Source of the DNA: Sphaerisporangium dianthi
GTDB taxonomy: Bacteria > Actinomycetota > Actinomycetes > Streptosporangiales > Streptosporangiaceae
Direction: 5' to 3'
Assembly (NCBI RefSeq): GCF_042654065.1
Contig: NZ_JBHSFP010000015.1
Span: forward strand, 62,001 to 126,000
DNA length: 64,000 nucleotides
The notes under the pieces are model-generated. The model saw nothing but the letters and a program-made list of their open reading frames with translations. It did no database searches and was not told the origin of the DNA. Numbering within the stretch: the first letter of the stretch is position 1; each line of letters begins with the position of its first letter. This document shows, piece after piece, positions 56,876 through 64,000 of this stretch. A program made the position numbers and the translations under genes.

Positions 56876-57766
56876 ATGAGCGGACAGATCGTCGTCGGCG
56901 TCGACGGCTCCTCGTCGGCCGCGGCCGCGGTGGAGTGGGCGGCCGACGACGCGGTACGCAGGGGAGCGCGGCTCCGCATCGTGCACGTCCGCGAGCCGTG
57001 GACGCCGGACTACCCCTACAGGGCGGCGCCATGGTTCCGCGACGCCCTGCCGGCGTACTGGCGGGCGGTGCTCGCGGCCACCGTCGAATGGGTGCGCGGC
57101 TACGCGCCCGGCCTGGAGGTGAGCACGGCCGTGGTCACCGGCGCCGCCGCCGAGAGGCTGCGCACCGAGGCCGAGGACGCCGACGAGCTGATCCTCGGCA
57201 GCCGGGGGCTCGGCGGCTTCGCCGGGGTCGTGCTCGGCTCGGTCGGCCGTTCGGTCGCCTGGCACGCCGCCGCGCCGGTGGTCGTGGTCCGTCGTTCGCC
57301 GGCGGTCCGCCACGGTGAGATCGTCGTCGGCTACGACGGGTCCGCGGTGTCGGAGGCCGCCATGGACTACGCCCTGAGGCAGGCCTCACTGCGGGAGGCG
57401 CGCGTGCGCGTGCTGTACGCCTGGCGCACGCCGCCGTTCTCGCCGTACGCGACCGCCTGCGCCGGCGGCCTGGCCGAGGCCATGGGGGAGGTGACGAGGG
57501 AGGTGCGGCTGCGCCTTGAGATGTGGCGGCGGAGGTACCCCGGCGTCGAGGCCGGACTCCGTGCCGTGCGCGGGCATCCGGTCCCGATGCTGGCGGACGC
57601 CTCCAGGGAGGCCGATCTGGTGGTCGTCGGTTCCAGCCGGCACGGGGACGCGTCCGAGGCGGGCATCAGCGGGTCGGTCGGGTACGGGGTGCTGCTGCAC
57701 GCCCGCTGCCCGGTCGCGGTCGTCCGTCCCCGGGAGGCGCCCGGTCCGGCCGTTTCCGATTACTAG
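56876..57766 (+). CDS. Universal stress protein, two tandem USP domains
   Basis: 296 aa. USP domain 1 (residues about 3-142) starts with IVVGVDGSSSAAAAVEWAADDA and ends with the ATP-binding loop LGSRGLGGFAGVVLGSVGRSVAWHAAAPVVVV (GxGGx9GS). Domain 2 (about 147-287) starts with IVVGYDGSAVSEAAMDYAL, but its terminal loop reads VVVGSSRHGDASEAGISGSVGYGVLLHARCPVAVV, with a less regular glycine pattern. Tandem USPs of this kind bind ATP and are induced in hypoxia and dormancy in mycobacteria, where several are DosR-regulated. No DosR box was found directly upstream. The ATG follows GGGAGGTG. Confidence 0.95.
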   Translation: MSGQIVVGVDGSSSAAAAVEWAADDAVRRGARLRIVHVREPWTPDYPYRAAPWFRDALPAYWRAVLAATVEWVRGYAPGLEVSTAVVTGAAAERLRTEAEDADELILGSRGLGGFAGVVLGSVGRSVAWHAAAPVVVVRRSPAVRHGEIVVGYDGSAVSEAAMDYALRQASLREARVRVLYAWRTPPFSPYATACAGGLAEAMGEVTREVRLRLEMWRRRYPGVEAGLRAVRGHPVPMLADASREADLVVVGSSRHGDASEAGISGSVGYGVLLHARCPVAVVRPREAPGPAVSDY

Positions 57767-57832
57767 GCAAATATCCCGAATATCCCATTTGGTCCGGATT
57801 CGTGAGAGTGGTTCGGTGGGGACACTCCCGTT

Positions 57833-59248
57833 ATGGCGGATGTCCAACCGCGGTCGCTCATGCCGCACATGCGGCTGGACGAGGTGCTGTCGGAGCTGCG
57901 GGCCCGGCTGGACACCGTGCTCGCCACCCGGTACCGGGTCCACGCCCTGCTCGACGCGGTCGTCTCGGTCGGCGGCGACCTCGACCTGCAGACCGTCCTG
58001 CACCGCATCGTGGAGTCGGCCACCACCCTGGTGGGCGCCACCTACGGCGCGCTCGGCGTGATCGGCGAGGAGAACACGCTGGTGCAGTTCATCCCGGTGG
58101 GCCTGACCGAGGAGGAGATCGCCCGCATCGAGCACTGGCCGCACGGGGTGGGCCTGATCGGCCTGCTCATCAAGGAGCCCCGCACCCTGCGGCTGCACCG
58201 CATCGCCGGCCATCCCGATTCCTCCGGCTTCCCTCCCGGCCATCCGCCCATGGGCGGCTTCCTCGGCGTGCCGATCCGGGTGCGCGAGGAGGTCTTCGGC
58301 AACCTCTACCTGACCGAGAAGCGCGGCGGCGGCGACTTCGGCGAGGAGGACGAGGCCATGGTCGTCACCCTCGCCGCGGCCGCCGGCGTCGCCATCGAGA
58401 ACGCCCGCATGTACGAGGAGGCCCGCAGGCGCGAGATCTGGCTCCAGGCGTCCTCCGAGGTCACCACCACGCTGCTGTCGGGCGCCGGCTCGCGGGAGGT
58501 GCTCGCGCTGGTCGCCCGCCGGGCGCGCGAGATGACCGGAGCCGACGTGGCGGTGGTGCTCCTGCCCTGCGCCGGCGGTGAGCGCCTGCGCGTCACGGTC
58601 GCCGACGGAGTGCCGGCCGAGCACGTCAGCCCGGCGGAGATCATGGTCGCCGGCTCGCTGCCCGGCCGGGCGTTCAGCGGCGGAGAGCCGGTCGTGGTGG
58701 CCGACCTGGCCAAGACGCCGATCCCCGCCCTGGTGTGCGAGCGCTCGCGCGCCGGGCCGGCCGTGGCGGTGCCGCTGGGCGCCGCCGGAGCGGTGCGCGG
58801 GGTGCTGTCGCTCGGCAAACGCCCCGGCCGGCCTCCCTTCGGCCGGCCGCACGTGCGGATGCTGCACTCCTTCGCGGGGCAGGCGTCGCTGGCGCTGGAA
58901 CTGGCCGAGGCCCGCGCCGACGCCGAGCGGCTGCTCCTGCTGGAGGACCGCGACCGCATCGCCAAGGACCTGCACGACGTCGTCATCCAGCGGCTGTTCG
59001 GAGTGGCCATGACGCTGATGGGCGCGGTGCGGCTCGTCGACCGGCCCGAGGCCTCGGACCGGGTGCGGCACGCCATCGAGGAGCTGGACGGCACCATCAG
59101 GCGGATCCGCTCGACCATCTTCGCGCTCCAGAGCCCGCCCGCCCCGGGCATGGCCCCGCCGGGCGCCCGCCTGGCGTGGCGCCACGCCTGTCCGCCGCGG
59201 GCCCCCGAGACCGGGAGCGGCGGAGTCAGTCGCGGTGGCCGGCCTTGA
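57833..59248 (+). CDS. DevS/DosS-type GAF-GAF sensor kinase lacking the ATPase domain
   Basis: 471 aa. GAF domain A spans about residues 45-200. It contains GFPPGHPPMGGFLGVPIRV, and its histidine at 137 corresponds, as I recall, to the proximal heme ligand of mycobacterial DevS/DosT. GAF B spans about 220-365. The dimerisation/phosphoacceptor domain follows, with DRIAKDLHDVVIQRLFGVAM (phospho-His at 381) and IRRIRSTIFALQ. At that point family members continue into a HATPase_c domain of about 130 residues with N and G boxes. Here the protein ends after about 40 Pro/Arg-rich residues, and the DNA beyond encodes a response regulator on the other strand. The CDS tail overlaps that gene by 23 bp. 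It may still sense heme ligands but cannot phosphorylate itself. Confidence 0.85.
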   Translation: MADVQPRSLMPHMRLDEVLSELRARLDTVLATRYRVHALLDAVVSVGGDLDLQTVLHRIVESATTLVGATYGALGVIGEENTLVQFIPVGLTEEEIARIEHWPHGVGLIGLLIKEPRTLRLHRIAGHPDSSGFPPGHPPMGGFLGVPIRVREEVFGNLYLTEKRGGGDFGEEDEAMVVTLAAAAGVAIENARMYEEARRREIWLQASSEVTTTLLSGAGSREVLALVARRAREMTGADVAVVLLPCAGGERLRVTVADGVPAEHVSPAEIMVAGSLPGRAFSGGEPVVVADLAKTPIPALVCERSRAGPAVAVPLGAAGAVRGVLSLGKRPGRPPFGRPHVRMLHSFAGQASLALELAEARADAERLLLLEDRDRIAKDLHDVVIQRLFGVAMTLMGAVRLVDRPEASDRVRHAIEELDGTIRRIRSTIFALQSPPAPGMAPPGARLAWRHACPPRAPETGSGGVSRGGRP

Positions 59249-59867
59249 GCTGGGCCGCCAGCGCCGCCGCCTGCGTGCGGCGCTGCATGTCCAGCTTGGC
59301 CAGCAGGTTGGAGACGTAGTTCTTGACGGTCTTCTCCGCCAGGAAGAGGCGTTCGCCGATCTGCCGGTTGGTCATCCCCTCGCCGATCAGCTCGAGGATG
59401 TGGCGCTCCTGGCCGGTGAGCGCCGCCAGCGGGTTCTTCTTGACGGCCTGGTCGCGCAGGCGCCGCAGCATCGACGCGGTGGTCTCAGGGTCCAGCAGCG
59501 ACTGGCCGCCCGCCACCGTCCGCACCGCGCCGACCAGATCGGACCCGTGGATCTGCTTGAGCACGTAACCGGCGGCGCCGGCCATGACGGCGTCGAACAG
59601 GGCGTCGTCGTCGGCGAAGGAGGTCAGCATCAGGCAGGCCAGGCCGGGGGTCCTGGACCGGACCTCGCGGCACACCTCGACGCCGTTGCCGTCGGGCAGC
59701 CGCACGTCCAGCACCGCGACGTCGGGTTTGAGCGCGGGAATGCGCGCCACGGCCTGCTCGGCCGTGCCGGCCTCGCCGACGATCTCCATGTCGCCCTCGG
59801 ACGACAGCAGGGCGGCCACGCCGCGGCGGACCACCTCGTGATCGTCCAGAAGGAACACGCGAATCAT
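59226..59867 (-). CDS. DevR/DosR-like response regulator (NarL/LuxR family)
   Basis: 213 aa. Receiver domain: acidic pocket DD at residues 8-9, phospho-acceptor D54 in VAVLDVRLPDGNG, the threonine/serine in LMLTSF and lysine in GYVLKQ. The C-terminal LuxR-type domain reads LTGQERHILELIGEGMTNRQIGERLFLAEKTVKNYVSNLLAKLDMQRRTQAA, with the same KTVKNYVS recognition helix as mycobacterial DevR. Known family role: controls dormancy/hypoxia genes through GGGACnnnnGTCCC-type boxes. Such a box lies 37 bp upstream of its own start, suggesting autoregulation. The neighbouring kinase on the opposite strand lacks its ATPase domain, so phosphorylation would have to come from another kinase. Confidence 0.93.
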   Translation of the reverse strand: MIRVFLLDDHEVVRRGVAALLSSEGDMEIVGEAGTAEQAVARIPALKPDVAVLDVRLPDGNGVEVCREVRSRTPGLACLMLTSFADDDALFDAVMAGAAGYVLKQIHGSDLVGAVRTVAGGQSLLDPETTASMLRRLRDQAVKKNPLAALTGQERHILELIGEGMTNRQIGERLFLAEKTVKNYVSNLLAKLDMQRRTQAAALAAQLKAGHRD

Positions 59868-59873
59868 AAGGCG

Positions 59874-59917
59874 ACCCTAACGACCGTTCTCGCGGATCTG
59901 GAAGGGACGAAGGTCCC
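59874..59917 (-). promoter_or_regulatory. DosR-box palindrome and leaderless -10 of the response regulator gene
   Basis: On the plus strand GGGACGAAGGTCCC (59904-59917) reads GGGACCTTCGTCCC on the coding strand, with 5-bp arms and a 4-bp spacer. It matches the core of the DevR/DosR box. TAGGGT (59879 to 59874) ends six bases before the ATG at 59867 and is a candidate -10 for a leaderless transcript. Spacing places the box around the -35 region, as expected for activation by DevR. Confidence 0.7.
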
Positions 59918-60021
59918 AGGTCCCCGGCGGATGCCGGGAGCACGGCCGCGGGCCTCGAACAGGGCACGACGTTCGCCCCTCGGGGCGGCGGCCGCCGCCC
60001 CGCCGCCCCGCGGGCGGGCGG

Positions 60022-60288
60022 TCACACTCGCCTGGACTGGCCGGCCATCTGGGCGACGTCCTCGGCGGCGTCCTCGGTCAGCTTGGCGGCCAGGTCGGCG
60101 AGGGCCCGTCCCGCGGCCAGCTCGTCGCCGATCGCGGGGACGGGCCGGTCGATCGGATTGCGCCGGGCGTACCCGGCGCTCTCGTGGAGCGTGCCCGCGC
60201 GGTTGAGCAGGACGGCCCGTGCGACGGTGCGGTCGTCCTCGTCGTCCTCGGTTATGTAGATCTCCACGGTCCACTGCTTGACCTGCAT
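60022..60288 (-). CDS. DUF1876 protein (Rv1738/Rv2632c-like)
   Basis: 88 aa. It matches the DUF1876 pattern throughout: QVKQWTVEIYITEDDEDDRTVARAVL, then the near-invariant ARRNPIDRPVPAIGDELAAGRALADLAAKLTEDAAEDV. The mycobacterial homologue Rv1738 is a DosR-regulon member with a fold like ribosome-hibernation factors, as I recall. Its location next to a DevR-like regulator fits such a dormancy role. The ATG at 60288 follows AAGGAGG; an upstream in-frame start at 60321 is not conserved. No clear DosR box was found in its promoter region. Confidence 0.9.
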   Translation of the reverse strand: MQVKQWTVEIYITEDDEDDRTVARAVLLNRAGTLHESAGYARRNPIDRPVPAIGDELAAGRALADLAAKLTEDAAEDVAQMAGQSRRV

Positions 60289-60391
60289 GGGGGCCTCCTT
60301 CCGGTGTCCTCCCTCCACCATCTCTCACCGCCCGGCGGGCCCGGACGCCGCCCCGGGCGTGTCGGGCGACCCCCGGGGCGGCGCCGTTGTC

Positions 60392-60397
60392 TAAAAT
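60392..60397 (+). promoter_or_regulatory. Candidate -10 (TAAAAT) for the GH25 gene
   Basis: TAAAAT stands out in very GC-rich surroundings, 38 bp before the ATG at 60436. No good -35 is visible. Confidence 0.4.
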
Positions 60398-60435
60398 CCC
60401 CCGGGGGCGAGTTCGGGGGAGTGTGGGAACGCTTC

Positions 60436-61053
60436 ATGCTGCACGGCATCGATGTGTCCAACTGGCAGGGCGCCGTCAACTGGGCCGGCCACGCCGGCGA
60501 CGGCGTCGACTTCGGCTTCGCCAAGGCGACCGAGGGCACGCGCTTCACCGACAAGTGGTTCGCGCGCAACTGGGCGGCCATGCGCGAGAACTGGCTGGTC
60601 TGCGGCGCCTACCACTTCGCCCACCCCAAGGGCGATCCCGACGACCAGGTGCGCCACTTCCTGGACGTGGTCGACGCGGCGGGCGGGCTGCGGCGCGGCG
60701 ACCTGATCGCCCTCGATCTGGAGCACTCCGGGCACCTGCCGCCCCACCGGGTGGCGGCGTTCGCCCGGCGCTGGTGCCACGTGGTCAACGTGGTCACCGG
60801 CGTGCGGCCGCTGGTCTACACCTTCCTGTCGTTCGCGAAGAAGGGCTACTGCGCGGGCCTCGACGACTATCCGCTGTGGATCGCCGCGCCCAGCCACCCC
60901 AAGGGCCACCCGGCGGTGCCGCCGCCCTGGGACCGCTGGGCGATCCACCAGTACGCGCACGGCCCCATCGACCGAAACGTCTTCAAGGGCACCCGCGCCC
61001 AGCTCACCGCGCTCGGGGCGCAGCCGGTCGAGGACCGCCGCAGCAAGGCGTAG
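60436..61053 (+). CDS. Glycoside hydrolase family 25 protein (lysozyme/muramidase type)
   Basis: 205 aa, a single GH25 domain. Landmarks: GIDVSNWQGAVNW at the start with the first active-site aspartate, FGFAKATEGTRFTDKWFARNW, GAYHFAHPKGDPDDQVRHFL, then LIALDLEHSG with the catalytic Asp-x-Glu pair, and WAIHQYAHGPIDRNVFKGT at the end. Known reaction: hydrolysis of the beta-1,4 bond between N-acetylmuramic acid and N-acetylglucosamine in peptidoglycan. Unusually, no signal peptide or cell-wall-binding repeat is seen. The start is uncertain: GTG at 60421 would add only five residues and no secretion signal. It may be exported by a non-Sec route or need a holin-like partner. Confidence 0.9.
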   Translation: MLHGIDVSNWQGAVNWAGHAGDGVDFGFAKATEGTRFTDKWFARNWAAMRENWLVCGAYHFAHPKGDPDDQVRHFLDVVDAAGGLRRGDLIALDLEHSGHLPPHRVAAFARRWCHVVNVVTGVRPLVYTFLSFAKKGYCAGLDDYPLWIAAPSHPKGHPAVPPPWDRWAIHQYAHGPIDRNVFKGTRAQLTALGAQPVEDRRSKA

Positions 61054-61083
61054 GCGGCGCGATAAGACGAGGCGGTTTCCCGG

Positions 61084-61089
61084 TAGCAT
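61084..61089 (+). promoter_or_regulatory. Candidate -10 (TAGCAT) of the thrS promoter
   Basis: TAGCAT lies 51 bp before the thrS GTG. The predicted leader of about 45 bases is too short for a T-box riboswitch, and none was recognised. Confidence 0.4.
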
Positions 61090-61140
61090 CGGGCACGACA
61101 AGCGGAGTGCCCGCGCCCACCCATTTCTTTTGGAGCAACC

Positions 61141-63111
<1,971 letters not shown>

Positions 63112-63121
63112 GATTCGAGCA

Positions 63122-63162
63122 CGGGGCGGCGGCGGTGCCCGGGAGGCGGAGCCGCCGCCCCG
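63122..63162 (+). terminator. GC hairpin downstream of thrS
   Basis: CGGGGCGGCGGC (63122-63133) and GCCGCCGCCCCG (63151-63162) form a perfect 12-bp stem with a 17-base loop. It could end the thrS transcript or attenuate read-through into the HIT gene. Confidence 0.6.
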
Positions 63163-63180
63163 CGTCCTATGCTGCAAGGC

Positions 63181-63723
63181 ATGCAGGAGCCGATTGAGCA
63201 GCCCGGTGCCGGAGATCCGGACAACTTCCAGCGTCTGTGGACCCCGCACCGCATGGCCTACATCAAGGGAGAGAACAAGCCGAGCGGCTCGGGCCCGGGT
63301 GACGGCTGCCCGTTCTGCGAGATCCCCAAGATGAGCGACCAGGACGGGCTCATCGTGGCCCGCGGCTCCTCGGTCTTCGCGGTGCTCAACCTCTACCCTT
63401 ACAACTCCGGGCACATGATGGTGGTCCCCTACCGCCACGTGCCCGACTACGTCGACCTCGACGAGGGCGAGACCTCCGAAATGGGGGAGTTCACCAAGCG
63501 CGCGATGCTGTCGCTGAGGAAGGCGAGCGGCGCGCAGGGGTTCAACGTCGGCATGAACCTCGGCCACGTCGCCGGGGCGGGCATCGCCGCCCACCTGCAC
63601 CAGCACGTCGTGCCGCGCTGGGGCGGCGACACCAACTTCATGCCGGTGGTCGGCCACACCAAGGTGCTGCCGCAGCTCCTCCAGGACACCCGCGACCTGC
63701 TCGCCGACGCCTGGCCCACCTGA
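63181..63723 (+). CDS. HIT-family nucleotide hydrolase/phosphorylase
   Basis: 180 aa. The HIT signature is HLHQHVVPRW (residues about 140-149; H-phi-H-phi-H), preceded by LNLYPYNSGHMMVVPYRHVPDYVDL and the zinc-type cysteines in CPFCEI. It resembles the Ap4A phosphorylase-like HIT proteins of actinobacteria, which act on dinucleoside polyphosphates in the cytoplasm. An ATG at 63169 is in frame, but a TATGCT -10 overlaps it and ends seven bases before the ATG at 63181, favouring a leaderless start there. The gene lies 69 bp after thrS, in the same direction. Confidence 0.92.
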   Translation: MQEPIEQPGAGDPDNFQRLWTPHRMAYIKGENKPSGSGPGDGCPFCEIPKMSDQDGLIVARGSSVFAVLNLYPYNSGHMMVVPYRHVPDYVDLDEGETSEMGEFTKRAMLSLRKASGAQGFNVGMNLGHVAGAGIAAHLHQHVVPRWGGDTNFMPVVGHTKVLPQLLQDTRDLLADAWPT

Positions 63724-63808
63724 CTCCGCCACGGCGCCGCCTGACTCCGCCGCGGCTGCCGGAGATCGCCCGGCTGCGCCGTCCGGCTGTGGCGCGGCGC
63801 CGTCCGGC

Positions 63809-64000
63809 TCAGGTCGGCAGCGGGCTCAGCACCGGGGCGGGGCGGGGCGGCGCCCCGGGGGTCAGCGCCTGGATGCCCGCCGACAGCACCAGCGGCACGG
63901 CCAGCGCCAGCGCCATGGACAGCACGGCGGCGCCCGAGTCGTTGACCAGCATGCCGACCACGCCGCTGACCAGGGCGCCGATCAGCCCCGCGCGCAGCAT
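63809..64000 (-). CDS. C-terminal part of an integral membrane protein (cut by the right edge)
   Basis: About 63 codons are visible. They contain two hydrophobic helices (RAGLIGALVSGVVGMLV and VLSMALALAVPLVLSAGIQAL) separated by NDSGAA, then a Pro-rich tail PGAPPRPAPVLSPLPT. The N-D-S-G motif before the last helix occurs at the end of several large actinobacterial membrane proteins, but the family cannot be named from this fragment. The real start lies beyond the window. It faces the thrS-HIT genes; 63724-63808 between them shows nothing recognisable. Confidence 0.65.
   Translation of the reverse strand: MLRAGLIGALVSGVVGMLVNDSGAAVLSMALALAVPLVLSAGIQALTPGAPPRPAPVLSPLPT

Noticed and set aside
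57805..57830. GGGGACACTCCCG upstream of the GAF kinase as a DosR box
   Set aside because: The half-sites are wrongly spaced (3 bp between GGGAC and CCC) and not a true inverted repeat.

Overview
The window is very GC-rich, with GTG starts, many 4-bp stop/start overlaps (ATGA, GTGA) and probable leaderless promoters. Its genes include lsr2, a DevR/DosR-like regulator, actinobacterial holin-X and a CBM2 secreted protein. Together these indicate a filamentous actinomycete, possibly Streptosporangiaceae-like; I cannot name a species.

Layout. 1-9979 is an accessory/metabolic stretch: a cut-off quinone-oxidoreductase-type gene divergent from a MarR regulator with two palindromic operators, an amidohydrolase, an N-terminally truncated FAD/NAD(P)-binding protein, a VanX-type dipeptidase, a secreted FnIII-CBM2 protein, a DoxX protein, a small SHOCT-like membrane protein, and an aromatic-hydroxylase-type flavoprotein followed by a TetR regulator. 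10124-46634 is a complete-looking hydroxamate siderophore locus. It has a siderophore-interacting reductase, an N-hydroxyornithine-type formyltransferase, a FecCD-type importer (two permeases and an ATPase), one giant six-module NRPS (8107 aa), an MbtH protein, a lipoprotein receptor, a heterodimeric ABC transporter and an ornithine/lysine N-monooxygenase. Five IdeR/DmdR-like iron boxes sit at its three promoter regions. 46915-53852 holds an SPW membrane protein, topoisomerase IB, holin-X and DUF3618 genes, an HSL-type hydrolase, a crcB-DUF190-crcB fluoride operon, NAD kinase and lsr2. A 1.1-kb region without a recognisable gene follows. 54973-60288 resembles a dormancy/redox-stress (DosR/OsdR-type) cluster: Zn-dependent alcohol dehydrogenase, universal stress protein, a GAF-GAF sensor kinase lacking its ATPase domain, a DevR-like regulator with a DosR-box palindrome upstream, and an Rv1738-like DUF1876 protein. 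The right end holds a GH25 lysozyme, thrS, a HIT hydrolase and the C-terminus of a membrane protein.

How the siderophore genes fit together. The monooxygenase would make N5-hydroxyornithine and the formyltransferase would formylate part of it. The NRPS (partial C-A-MT-T / C-A-T / C-A-MT-T / C-A-T / C-A-T / C-A-T-E) would assemble a hexapeptide with two serines (modules 2 and 5) and N-methylated residues 1 and 3, ending in an epimerization domain with no thioesterase. The ABC pair may export the product. The lipoprotein, FecCD permeases and ATPase would import the ferric form, and the SIP flavoprotein would release iron. The NRPS and one ABC protein carry many in-frame minisatellites in linkers and loops.
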